A model generated the notes under the pieces. It was not told the origin of the DNA. It searched no databases and saw nothing but the letters and a program-made list of their open reading frames with translations. A program made the position numbers and the translations under genes. Source: Megamerina dolium (lineage: Eukaryota; Arthropoda; Insecta; Diptera; Megamerinidae). From it: a stretch of DNA of 64,000 bases. The stretch is from contig OY978529.1 in assembly GCA_963854835.1 (NCBI GenBank), forward strand, positions 9,362,775 through 9,426,774. The letters run 5' to 3'. Every line of letters starts with the position of its first letter. Position 1 is the stretch's first letter. Below are positions 31,860 to 44,829 of this stretch, piece by piece.

Positions 31860-32330
31860 TAAAGACCGTTACAAGTCATCAAAGCTGTCAAATCAAGATT
31901 TCAACGAAATCGCCCCCGAAAACAAAAAATCATGGCTCGGGAGATAAATGTCTCGCAAAAGTCCATAAGTCGTATGACATGAATGAATGAAAAAACGACA
32001 TGGGTCTTAGGGCTTTCAAATGCCGCACCGGACATTTGTTGACTGCAGTTTTGAAAAAAAATTGAATAGAAAAATGATAGGGTATATGCGCGGTCATCTA
32101 AGAAAGTATCTGAAGTGATTCCATGTATCAAAAAGGGTGATCTAAGCTAAAACGACCTAAACCTGGATCCAAAACAATGCACCAGCACTCATTTCCTCTG
32201 AAGATAGGCCCTCTGGCAGTTCCGATTTGCCACAAAAGATGCCCCAACATTGATTCTTTTAAGACAATTATGATTAAAAACTGATTTGTACCACACCGTT
32301 CAAAAACTCCCGGGACTATGTAAGGAAAAG
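31860..32330 (+). mobile_element. Tc1/mariner-superfamily relic (same family as 21655)
   Basis: The plus strand encodes VKSRFQRNRPRKQKIMAREI then NVSQKSISR (N-terminal helix-turn-helix), a CRTGHLLTAVLKK-like block with frameshifts near 32010, and further down CTSTHF, GSSDL and ATKDAPTLILL. Block for block it parallels the 21655 relic, including loss of the central catalytic part. It shares TGCCGCACCGGACATTTGTT (close match) with the first copy. Confidence 0.65.
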
Positions 32331-32815
32331 CCATTTTTTTTTTCAAGAGCAATACAACCATTCTAGGGTTTTTAATTTTTTTATTTTTTTTGTTTGTAGA
32401 ACGATTTATGTTTTACCTCAAAATAACACATCGTTCAATAAGTCTCGTTGTTAGCCATATCCATATCCTTATTATTTTTGGATAGTACCAACCTTCAAGC
32501 GATACCTGTCAAAATTTCATGACATTAAATATGGAACAAATTGAATTTTGTGTGTTGATTACACATACACCGCTCAAGGCGGGGCATCTACAGAGGGGTG
32601 GTAAACAATTTCCTCCTCTTCCTCGCCTTGGCAGCTTCGACAAAAATCGTTGGCCTGTAAACCAATATGTTATATGTATAAATTACAAACTATAATAAGG
32701 TATTTTTGTAAAATTTATATAATTTTATTGATATATTTCCAGTAATATTTTAAAATTCTGAGTTTTACAGAAATATTAACCTTATATTTAAATTAATAAA
32801 ACTGTTACTGTTACT
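32331..32815. other. AT-rich stretch with a GC-richer island, unassigned
   Basis: A GC-richer 80-bp island at 32570-32650 (GGCGGGGCATCTACAGAGGG, TCCTCGCCTTGGCAGCTTCG) stands out, but I recognise no element or gene. Confidence 0.4.
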
Positions 32816-32817
32816 GT

Positions 32818-33175
32818 GTGGTGGCGTGGCTCAGTGGTTAGTGTATTGGCCTTCTGATCTGTAGGTCGTGCGTTCAATCCCAGACTGAAACACAACTTCA
32901 AGGCCGAAAATATTTTCTTTTTCTGTCGGCAAGCAGTCGGCAGTAACAATTTGCCATGTTAACGATTCTAAAGGAGCAAAGCTCAGTAAAGGTGATGGCA
33001 CAAGAGTTCTGTCGTTCGAAACTGTCTAATATAAGTAGGTCCCTTCTAATACCGTCCAAAAATTTAACACGCACATTAGTATTAGAAGTAAACTTTGGTG
33101 GTATCACAATGGGGTTTTCTGGCCTAAGTGTGTCCTCTCGGAGAGGGGGCAGCTAAAATAACCTCACTTTTAATA
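32818..33175 (+). mobile_element. tRNA-derived SINE, copy 5 (tail type B)
   Basis: The head GTGGCGTGGCTCAGTGGTTA and box B GTTCAATCCC match the family. From about 33098 the 3' end is unlike copies 1-4: GGTGGTATCACAATGGGGTT, GGCCTAAGTGTGTCCTCTC, GGAGAGGGGGCAGC and AACCT. The same alternative tail occurs in copy 11 (57616) and alone at 62336. Confidence 0.85.
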
Positions 33176-33415
33176 TTCCATCTTTCCTATGAATGTGCCC
33201 AATATTTCATTTTGATCAGTCAATTCATTCTTTTTTTTTCCACAAACCAGAAGTTTGAAAGTCGGTGTTTTTTTTAATAATGGGGAAAAAATTAGCATCG
33301 TACAGTAATTAAGTTATTTGTAAACATTTTTAAAAGCGATGAAATTAATGAGGAAATGGTAAGGCTGTAAGATAAGGTATGGTATCGTAAGAGAGAAGTC
33401 AGAGTGCGAGCGAAG

Positions 33416-33957
33416 CAGAAAGCAGCAAGAAGCGATGATCGCACTAACAAAAAATTATTTATGAATTTATTTTGCCACTGTTTATCCACTATGATTTTGT
33501 TGTGGTAACATTTATTTTTCTGATCCTACAAAGAGGGTCGTGAAAATATTGCGCTAATAATAGGTTCTAAATTTATTTCCGTATTTATTAAATTATTAAA
33601 ATTATAAACAAAGCAAAACAAACGTTGCGATGGCAAGCAGCAAAGCGGTTTTCTCATAGCTTTTCAGCTCGTCGCTTCTTGCTGCTTTCTGATGATTACA
33701 AGAAGTAGACAATTTTGAGCGAAGTCGGTAAAAGCCCATCCAACCAACAGCCCACAATGCAATCAATGTAACAACCGGTAGATTTGTAAGAGAAACTTTC
33801 CGAGATTTCGTTTGCAAAAATTGATCGATTACCACAACAAAATCATAGTGGATAAACAGTGGCAAAATAAATTCATAAATAATTTTTTATTAGTGCGATC
33901 GATTTTTGCAAACAGAATCTCGGAAAGTGTCTCTTATAAATCTACCGGTTGTTACGG
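33416..33957. repeat. Interlocked inverted repeats (fold-back structure)
   Basis: Arm A at 33433-33509 (ending GATTTTGTTGTGGTAA) is nearly perfectly complementary to A' at 33829-33902. Arm B at about 33767-33828 (GTAACAACCGGTAGATTTGT and following) pairs with B' at about 33896-33957, so A' is the spacer between B and B'. A shorter pair C (AGAAAGCAGCAAGAAGCGA at 33421-33439) and C' (near 33668-33690) lies further in. An 87-codon minus frame with two hydrophobic stretches spans it (33602-33865), but I cannot assign it. It may be a foldback-type element or a rearranged terminal repeat. Confidence 0.65.
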
Positions 33958-35926
<1,969 letters not shown>

Positions 35927-36494
35927 TCAGTAACAAGAAGGTAGTTACCACTGTCTGGGTCAGGGTAATTTGTTTTACAAGGAAGCGTATTTAATCAATT
36001 CGTTTAATATCGAAAAAAAGTCAACGGAATAGACGACAAATGTTCAAACTGGAATGTAATAAAAAATTGTGTAAATGGGATATGAGAAAAGTACCAAGTA
36101 TTTTTCTACCAAATAAAATAAATCTTATTATTAAAGTATTGGGTAATTTCATATAGCCGTGCGCTGAGAATATGACACTGTACTTTAAACAGTATTACCT
36201 GTATTGCACGTAACACAAAAATCAAAAAATCATTGCTTCAAAGCTGGGCAAAATATCAAAGGGGTTGAGGCAACGCTGCCAGATGAAATGGTAATCCGTG
36301 GAATTTATGTGAAAAATTATTTTGTTTATATCGTTCAAAAAAAAAAAAAAACCACAGCTGCCACAACAAGAGTTGAAACGGAGAAAATGTTCGAGTGAAA
36401 AATCGATTTTATTCGCAAACAATCACAAAATAAGTGCGAAAAGTGAAATAATAAATATTGAACAGATAGTAAAGCAACAACACTGTATATACAC

Positions 36495-36610
<116 letters not shown>

Positions 36611-37163
36611 TATATTGATTTATAATTTACTGTACAATATCGAAATTCAAGAGAAATGCTACAAAACTTCGATATTGCAACAATTTGCTTAAGATCTAAT
36701 TGAAAGTATTCTTTAGTTGTTAGAATGCTTAACATTAGTTAGACTATTGTACCGGTCCGTCTATTCATTCAATGATTTGGCGCACTCGCCCTCAATCTAA
36801 TTTCAATATATGTAATTATACATATCATACTAGAATATATAACATAAATATATACATAATATGTATATACAACAAAATATGTTTGTTCTAGCACATTTTC
36901 AGTTTTGCTGATATTCATGTTGCCGTTGATCTTAATGCTAACATTGTTCTTCTAATTGCTTAATTTTATTGATTTGTTGTTTTTGCTTATGTGTAATATG
37001 AAATCTTCGCACATTGGTCAAGGTTGCGTAAATATCTGCCAATATTTGGAAATGATATGCACAGACGTACTAAAATAATCTATATGGATATCATTTATAA
37101 TATCTAAGTAGCAAAAAAATTAATAAAAAGGCATTACAAAATAATGCTTGTAGGTCTTTGCCA

Positions 37164-37451
<288 letters not shown>

Positions 37452-37484
37452 ATTTTCAAGCGATTATTTTAATAACAGTATCAA

Positions 37485-37700
37485 TTTATACATTATTGAA
37501 AGTATTGTCCATCACTAGCCACTACTTTTTCTCATCTTCGTGGTAATTTTCGAATACCATCTCTAGAAAATGATGAGTCTTTTGATGTGATCCACGAATC
37601 GACGCAATTTTTGACTTCTTCAAAAATCGGAAATGCTGCCCAGTCAGGCCATGAGCGTTAGTGTTTTAAAAGCTCTTGCAATTACTGTGATTATCATTTT
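37485..37700 (-). mobile_element. mariner C-terminal remnant
   Basis: The minus strand encodes PIFEEVKNCVDSWITSKDSS, FSRDGIRKLPRRWEKVVASD and GQYFQ then stop, the characteristic end of irritans-like mariner transposases. The upstream part is lost into a 25-bp tandem repeat at 37706-37780. Confidence 0.75.
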
Positions 37701-37705
37701 TTCTC

Positions 37706-37780
37706 TTGGTATATGGTCCTTTAGAGCCTTTTGGTATATGGTCCTTTAGAGCCTTTTGGTATATGGTCCTTTAGAGCCTT
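37706..37780. repeat. 25-bp tandem repeat, three perfect copies
   Basis: TTGGTATATGGTCCTTTAGA plus GCCTT is repeated three times without mismatch. Perfect identity shows a recent expansion. It lies directly upstream (in coding sense) of the mariner remnant. Confidence 0.95.
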
Positions 37781-37968
37781 ACCTTTAACCTTTTGTTAAT
37801 TTTAGTTCGTGTAAAATGAAGTTTGAGCTTTTTTTTTAATGTTTTGCATCATTATTGCATTCATTTTCTGGAAACTGAAAAGTATTGATTAAATATTTCA
37901 CTCATGATTTCCTAAACAAAATGAATGCCGGATTTCCGTTCACTGCTGATAACTAGCCAGCAACTACA

Positions 37969-39200
37969 AGGTGTTTTTTTTTTAGAGTGAAAAACTTTCA
38001 AATTTGGAAAAAGAGTATGAAATGTAATAAAAAAAAATTAAATATGTGGCACTTAAAACCCCGAAGGGCTCGTTGGCCGAGCTTCTCTTCCATAGCTGTT
38101 GTGCGTGTTAAAATTTGGACAGTATTTGAAGGGACCTACTTATTTTAGCCGATTCCGAACGGCAGAATTCGTGCGACATCACTTTTTCTGAGCTTTGTCC
38201 CAGAGTTCTTTTAGAAGCTCTTCCATGGCAAATTGTTACTGCCGGAAGAATTGCCAGTTACTTGCCGACAGGTGGGTACCGGTCGAAAGAAAAATCTTTT
38301 CGATATAAAATTTGTTATGCTTCAGCCGGGGATTGAACCTACGACCTATAGTTTAGAAGGCCAACACACTAACCACTGAGCCACGGCTCCTACACGAAAT
38401 GTAATACACCAAACTAAAAATTTGTTTTATTGGAATTTTATGCAATTACTGTTTGAATATGATTTCGGGTATATGTTCGCCATGGCTACCTCGAATGTGG
38501 ACTAATCTGGAAACCCAATTTTCGGTTACTTTTTCAAACAATTTGGGCCTAATCCGGTCAATAGTTTGCTCAATGCTGGTTTACAATTCATTCAAAGTTG
38601 CTGGTTTATCAACATAAACTAGCCCTTTTACATATCCCCACACAAAAAATAGTCTAGAGTTGTTAAATCGCAAGATCGTGCAGGATAGTTCACAGGTGCA
38701 TTTCGAAGGATTATGTGTTTCCTGAAATAAATCGATTGTTATGTTCGATTTATGGCATGTAGTGCGGTCTTGCTGGAACCAAATCTCTTCCACATTCAGA
38801 CCACGCAATTGGGGAATTAAATAGTCAGTTATCAAGGCTCTGTAATGATCGCCGCGTTTCTAAAAAAGTATGGGTCAATGATTCCACCAAATTATAAACC
38901 GCACCAAACAGTAAATTTTTGTGGATGTAATGGTGCCTGAGCAATTTCTTGTGAATTGTCTTCTCTCCGAATTGGAGAATGTTGCTTGTTCACATGTTAA
39001 CCATAAAGTGGCCGTAGCGATCTTTGAGTTTCGAAGACAGAACCACGATTATCGTAATAACATTTTAATATTTGCAAGCGTTGTTGCGGTGTCAATCTTT
39101 CCATGATGAGATTGCAAACCTTATCGAGTACAAATGATTTTTGGTTTACCAGATTATCCCTACCGGAAACTGCTTCAATCTAAAAAAAAAATACCCTTTC
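37969..39200 (-). mobile_element. DD41D (rosa-type) mariner split by a SINE
   Basis: The minus strand encodes MITDYLIPQLRGLNVEEIWF, QQDRTTCHKSNITIDLFQ (second Asp) and FFVWGYVKGLVYVDKPATLN (region after the third Asp block) at 38581-38835. N-terminal and C-terminal pieces lie on both sides. Likely ends are AAGGTGTTTTTTTTTT (37969) and the complement of AAGGGTATTTTTTTTTT (about 39199). SINE copy 6 has inserted in its 3' part. Confidence 0.65.
38030..38395 (-). mobile_element. tRNA-derived SINE, copy 6 (tail type A)
   Basis: Flanked by the 11-bp duplication GAAATGTAATA (38019-38029 and 38396-38406). The head complement CACTGAGCCACGGCTCC lies on the right. Inserted in the DD41D element, so younger than it. 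Confidence 0.9.
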
Positions 39201-40278
39201 GTTGTAATGGTGTTGTTCTTAGTACTTTGTCCTATCGATGCAGTATAGATTACAAATCAATAAATCAATCCAAAAATAATAGATGAAAAGATGTTAGTGC
39301 GCCGGTTTTTATAAGGGCTGAGTTCTGTCTTTTAGGCGCGGAGGATGCACATAATTGCACGGCGCAGTTGTACCTACTATATTCTGAACACAATGAAAAG
39401 AGCACGTCATAAAAATTCATGAATTTTTAATTTCCATGAATACTCAGATTTATAAATTAAACATTTTAAATGTATTCTAAATAAATAGTGATAAATGGTA
39501 TCGTAAGTATGGTAAGTAGTAAATGGTATTGCTGATACATAAATATAAGCAATAGACTTATTGCCACACAGACAACTCAGTAACTCCTTCTGTACTGAAT
39601 ATAGGTTGACATGTCTGTATATTTACATATGTTACAGCTCCTACATAGCATTTTACACATGATTAGGTTGAAAGGGACGACTTTATTCCAAGGTCCATTT
39701 TTCATTTCTACACAAAAGTTCCCGGACACAATCGTTAAAGTATTTATTTACAATACGAATACATAGTGTACATATAATGATTATCTCGACAATTGTTTAC
39801 TATTTTATTCATTTAATCAGCACATAAGCACTTTTTAACACTGATATTGCAACTTCTTTTTCTGAACGAGCATTTTCAAAGACGAATATCGTATGTAGTA
39901 TATTACATACAAAAATATTTATTGTACGGCATGCTTTGACGGGCGCGTGTGAGAGCATTTTAATGTATACATAAATATTTATAAACAATAAACAATATAT
40001 AAATATTTAGATATGTGAATGCTTACAAATACATATATACATGTACATATTTATGTACATTAGAGTGGTCCTTATCTCCATTAAGTATGATGTTCGATAT
40101 AATTTTTAAAAGTACACATACACACCTATATTATCTGGCACTACTATTGAACCACAGAGCCACAGCATATCAAAGCTAAACGTAAGTAACGGTTTGGTCA
40201 ACTTCACCGGTTGCTGAATCCTAAATCTAAACTATCTGCTGCGCTTCTCGTCTATATATCAATATTTTATTGATCTAA
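39201..40278. other. AT-rich stretch without recognised feature
   Basis: Only simple ACATATATACATGTACATAT-like sequence near 40030. No gene recognised. Confidence 0.5.
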
Positions 40279-40280
40279 TA

Positions 40281-40784
40281 GCCTAGACAGACGGCAGCCT
40301 AATTCCGGATTACCGGCGCACTTAATCCGAATAAAATAATAACCTGACAGACGGCAATATTGCGGATTAACTAATCGGCTGATTGCTGTTTTATTAGGTC
40401 TGCTCACTTACATTACTATCACTATCAATTTCTGTCATCTGTCACTCTCGATATGAGAATATCTACAAGAAGTACGTGAACTGAAAACTATCAGAAACTT
40501 GTAAATGGACATTCACCGTCCGTAATTGACCGCTGGATTTATTTGTTCGCCAACATTTTTCATGTTGAAAACTGTAAACAATTGTTGAAAGTTTTTTGTT
40601 AGCGAACACACCTAATATTTTGTATAATGGATCGAGAAAAATTCACAATAGACAATTTTCCTCCTTTAATCCTCTTTTATTTTGAGAATCAACTCATAGA
40701 GTTTATGCGGATTAGCTGCAGTTAATGCCCGAGTTAATTCGAATTAACTCGGTAATCCGGAATTAGGCTGCCGTCTGTCTAGGC
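40281..40784. mobile_element. Inverted-repeat MITE, 504 bp, copy 1
   Basis: Both ends carry a perfect inverted repeat of about 34 bp starting GCCTAGACAGACGGCAGCCT. It is flanked by TA, or by TAA if the outermost TA belongs to the element (TAA on both sides here), which would fit a Harbinger-like TWA target. The left terminal word is partly repeated inside (CCTGACAGACGGCAATATTG). It contains ATGGATCGAGAAAAATTCAC, possibly the truncated start of a lost transposase gene. A second copy lies at 48012 and a third end at 1-26. Confidence 0.85.
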
Positions 40785-40808
40785 TATAACATATTTAGAC
40801 GATAATAT

Positions 40809-41276
40809 TGTTACGTTTTTATTTTGTGAGCGTTTAATTCTATTTGAATTAACTTTGTTCGATCACTGGATTCTGCTAATAATAATTGCAACACCTATTT
40901 TGTACAACTATATGCAGCAACAATTTACTTAATAAACTCTATTTACAATCAACTCTGTCTACAATCAATTATTTACAATAACACTTTAATGTACTTGCAA
41001 CTTTTGCCTCTGAAACTATATTGATGTTTGCGCAATCACGTTCGAGATTAGATTGATGCGCATTTGTCAACACTGGCTCTATTTATACTCTGGCAACACT
41101 CCAGAATCTACCATTATCGTAGTCGAGATTCATCTCTTTCTTTCTCGTTGGTGTGTTCTGGTTATCGCCTATTTCTTTTTCTGTTGACATTCGTTTCGAT
41201 GCTGCCAACATTCGTGTTATTCACAATAGTGTCAGTCACAACAGTGATGAGTAACCAACCATCGATACTCGTTACA
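40809..41276 (+). mobile_element. Solo LTR 2, 468 bp, ATAT duplication
   Basis: Starts TGTTACG, ends CGTTACA, with ATAT on both sides (40805-40808 and 41277-41280). It shares GTTCGATCACTGGATTCTG, CTATTTATACTCTGGCAACA (TATA-like promoter) and GATGAGTAACCAACCATCGA with LTR 1 at 23351. Lies 24 bp downstream of the MITE. Confidence 0.85.
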
Positions 41277-41280
41277 ATAT

Positions 41281-41603
41281 TGTACTCAGAGCCATAATCA
41301 ACGCAAAGTAGTATATTGTGCATGAGAACATCCAGCTAAGCAGTCTCAGCTACCTGTCTCACTGCAACACTGAATTGACTACTCTACAAAACTTGCATGT
41401 GAAAGGACTTTATGTAATTGATCAATCATAATATAACTCAATAGTAAAATGAATAATTATTTATATCCTTTGTAAATGAGATGATGTAATTTTAATTTAA
41501 AATTAATATTAACCATAGCTTAATATCGAAAATCGATAGTCAAGGACTACTCTATAATATGTACGATAGATGTGTACATGCATGTATGCATATGACGCAT
41601 TCG
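41281..41603. other. Stretch without recognised feature
   Basis: Nothing identified. Confidence 0.5.
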
Positions 41604-41964
41604 CTGCAATAACGACATAACTAAAATTTCGGAATTTTTGAATTGTGAAGAGCTAGGTCCCTCAGATATTATTATCAAAGTCAAAGTTATAAAGTCATAC
41701 TCTGAGCATACCTTTGTAAACACATTTTTGCAAAACCGACATTGGAAAATATTCGCGTGCAATAATGACACAATTCCAAATATTTTCCACCAAAGTTCCA
41801 AAATATCAGTAAATTTTATTACAAAAATTTAATCATTTTTTGTATACATATGTAAATATTAATCTTCTGTTAAATGCTTTCATTGTGTTGGAATAATAAT
41901 AATCTCAAACTTTAATTCTTCATTTTCCAACAATATAATTATTTGAGTTATGTCGTTATTGCAG
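41604..41964. mobile_element. MITE-like element, 361 bp, with perfect 19-bp inverted ends
   Basis: CTGCAATAACGACATAACT at 41604-41622 is perfectly complementary to 41946-41964. The interior is AT-rich and non-coding. I could not define a target-site duplication (flanks GCATTCG and GAAATGA), so the superfamily is open. Confidence 0.7.
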
Positions 41965-42007
41965 GAAATGAGCGATACTTATGTAAATATGGGCGATATG
42001 TATAGTA

Positions 42008-42266
42008 AGGTGGAGTGAAACCCGTTTGTTTTTTTAGCCTTCGTTTATCAAAGCATTGTTAAAGATGATTAGAGAAGCCGGTCAAGACATAGCATAAGAG
42101 TTGTATAAAATTGAACCAATTTTTTGGAATTTATATCAAGCTTGAACACCTCAAAACGTCATAAGATGAAGATAATATTTTGTAAGCTTTGTAAAATAAT
42201 AAACTTTTTATTGCTATTCCATAAAAAAAATAAAGTTAAAAATCTCAATTCAAAATCACTCCACCT
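42008..42266. mobile_element. Tc1/mariner-type MITE, 259 bp, TA target
   Basis: The ends AGGTGGAGTGA and TCACTCCACCT are perfect inverted repeats flanked by TA on both sides (42006-42007 and 42267-42268). There is no coding sequence. Probably mobilised by a mariner-like transposase. Confidence 0.8.
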
Positions 42267-42696
42267 TAATGTGCCGTAAGAAAAAGTTTAATATTTATAA
42301 TTTTCTCATCTCTTCTTATTACGAACTTATGTAATATGTATACTTACTCGAAGCATTAATACAATTTTCTTGATACACAAATAATATATAGTATATAGTA
42401 TATAGTATACGTAAACAAATGGAATTGACCTTATTATGATATTAATTGTAATATTTTGATTAATTTGGTTGCTTGTATTCTAATTATTGCATTGACCTAA
42501 CACCATTGACTCAGATGTCGACATTAATTTGAATAGTTAAGGAGTTATATACCTTTTTCTCTAGAGAAATACAGGGTTTTTAGTTATTTTTTTTAAGCAT
42601 GTTACCATTGTCTTATTCAAATACAATACAAATTTTATTAACGTACGTGTCCTTAAGTAAATTCATATAAAATTTCGAGTGAAAATTTTAATAATT

Positions 42697-43352
42697 GTGG
42701 AAGTTATAGTCCTTGCCGCAGAACTCCTTTTTCAATAGTGGCTAACGGTGAGCATGAAAACAAGGAAACGGCTCAACTGAAAAAAAAGAAAAACTACGTT
42801 AGTATATAGTGTTACCTAGTTCGTGAACGAAGGATTTTACGAAAAAAAAATTTTTACAGTTACAGTGATATTTTTTTCAAAAAAAGTCGATTTTTCGAGG
42901 TCGAATAATTTAGATTTTTGACCAAAAAAAAAAATAGAAAAATTTTTCGAAAATAAAATTCCTTCCTTCACGAACTAGCTATTGTATATACAAACAATCC
43001 GCCAAAATTTCAAATCGAACGATGTAGTGGAAGTTATAGTCCTTGCCGCAGAACTCCTTTTTCAATAGGGGCTAACGGTGAGCATGAAAACAAGAAAACG
43101 GCTCAACTGAAAAAAAAAATACGTTAGTATATAGTGTTACCTAGTTCATGAACGAAGGATTTTACGAAAACAAAAATTTTACAGTTACAGTGATATTTTT
43201 TTCAAAAAAAGTCGATTTTTCGAGGTCGAATAATTTAGTTTTTTGCCCAAAAAAAATAGAAAAATTTTTCGAAAATAAAATTCCTTCTTTCACGAACTAG
43301 CTATTGTATATACAAACAATCCGCCAAAATTTCAAATCGATCGATGTAGTGG
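42697..43352. repeat. Tandem duplication, 330-bp unit, two copies
   Basis: Unit 1 at 42701-43030 and unit 2 at 43031-43352 are nearly identical, both starting AAGTTATAGTCCTTGCCGCA and ending CGATGTAGTGG. Differences are a few substitutions and length changes in A-runs. The downstream sequence (GTTACCGAGATATCGTGCTC) seems to continue the parent element. Non-coding. Confidence 0.9.
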
Positions 43353-43600
43353 TTACCGAGATATCGTGCTCACCGCAATTACCTTTTCTCAAAAATGCGA
43401 TTCCGAGATAATCGCGTTTAAAGTTTTAGGTGGACATTAGGTAGTTATGGACACCGCGCGCTATGAACGGCTGTATCTTAGGTTCTAGTGCCCCGATCTC
43501 TATGAAATTTTGCAGAAAAATTGTTAAAAGTATGTACATAAAAAAAAATCATAAAATTTTTTTCGATTTTTTGAGCCAGAGAAAGGTATATAACCCCTTA
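43353..43600. repeat. Continuation of the dispersed repeat related to 22690-23150
   Basis: It shares the ATTCCGAGATAATCGCGTTT, AAAGTTTTAG and AGTGCCCCGA order with 22957-23000. No coding content. Confidence 0.5.
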
Positions 43601-43609
43601 ATTTGGTAA

Positions 43610-43830
43610 AATACACTAAATAACATGATCCCCACTTTCACGCTTAGTCAAGCTTGAATCTTCACAAATAATATCATACATTTGCTCAACGATTTCTGGT
43701 GTTGTGGCACATTTTGAACGTCCACTACGTGGTTCATTTTCAACGCTTGTACGACCATCATATTTGTATGAATACAAAATATGTTGCTGATAAACCTTCC
43801 AAAACAAAGAATTTTTTTTATCAACCCACG
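43610..43830 (-). mobile_element. mariner N-terminal remnant
   Basis: The minus-strand frame 43616-43807 reads WKVYQQHILYSYKYDGRTSV, ENEPRSGRSKCATTPEIVEQ and SSLTKRESGDHV, matching the helix-turn-helix and linker (DEPRSGRP motif) of mariner transposases. The catalytic domain is absent. Confidence 0.6.
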
Positions 43831-43867
43831 ATATTCGGTTTTTTCATTGCAAAAAAAACAACACTGA

Positions 43868-44430
43868 AACATCAACTTCAAATGACTTGTAAACAAATGA
43901 ATTGACAGATCGAAATAAAATGTTGAGTGACTTTAAATGAAAGATGAAATATTATTCCTCTACTGGTCTCACTATTTTTGAACCAACCTGCAATTCTACA
44001 ATTTCGGAATTCTAAGAGCACTTATTTTTCTTTAACCCCACTTCCCTGTTTTAAACATCAACTTCAAATGACTTATAAACAAATAAATTGACAGATCGAA
44101 ATGAAATTTTGAGTGTCTTAAAATGAAAGATGAAATATTAAAGTGACGTATAAATGTTGATTCCTCTACTGGTTTCATTACTTTTGAACCAACCTGCAAT
44201 TCTACGATTTCGGGACTAATAGCGCAATTCTTAGAGCACTTATTATTCTTTAACCCCATTTTCCTGTTTCAAACATCAACTTCAAATGACTTATAAACAA
44301 ATAAATTGACAGATCGAAATAAAATTTTGAGTGTCTTAAAATGAAAGATGAAATATTAAAATGACGTATAAATTGAATGATTCCTTTATTGGTTTCACTA
44401 ATTTTGAACCAACCTGCAATGCTTCGCGAC
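43868..44430. repeat. Tandem repeat of about 217 bp, 2.6 copies
   Basis: Units begin at AACATCAACTTCAAATGACT: 43868-44053 (186 bp, with deletions), 44054-44270 (217 bp) and 44271 to about 44430 (partial). All contain AAATTGACAGATCGAAAT and TTTTGAACCAACCTGCAAT. Non-coding. The unit continues directly from sequence beside the mariner N-terminal remnant. Confidence 0.9.
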
Positions 44431-44475
44431 AGGAGCAACAGAAGTTACTCCAGGGACATAGGGTTAAAAGAAGTA

Positions 44476-44800
44476 GGTGCTGTAGCTCAGTGATTAGTGC
44501 CTTGGTCTTTTGATCCGTAGTTCGTGGGTTTAATCCCCAGCTGGAGTATAAATTTAATATACAAAATATATATCTTTCTAACGGTACCCACCTGTAGATA
44601 AGCAATTGGCAACTCTTCCGGCAGAAACAATTTGCCATGGAAAATCATAAAAAAAAACTAGTGGCAAAGCTCCGAAAAGGTGATATCTGCCTTTCGGAAC
44701 ATGCAAACTAAGTAGGTCCTTCTAATTCTGTCAAAATTTTAAAACACGCAACAGTACTGGAAGAAAGGCTTGGCGAAAGAGCCCTTCGAGGCTTGCTGAC
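44476..44800 (+). mobile_element. tRNA-derived SINE, copy 7 (tail type A, diverged)
   Basis: The head GGTGCTGTAGCTCAGTGATT, a box B-like GTTTAATCCCC with one change, and a 3' part ending GAGCCCTTCGAGGCTT. More diverged than most copies. No target-site duplication found. Confidence 0.8.
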
Positions 44801-44829
44801 TGGAGCGCATGTGCTACATCATCCTGAAG

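Noticed and set aside
42697..44430. CRISPR-like array
   Set aside because: Repeat units are 217-330 bp without unique spacers of constant length, and the genome is eukaryotic.
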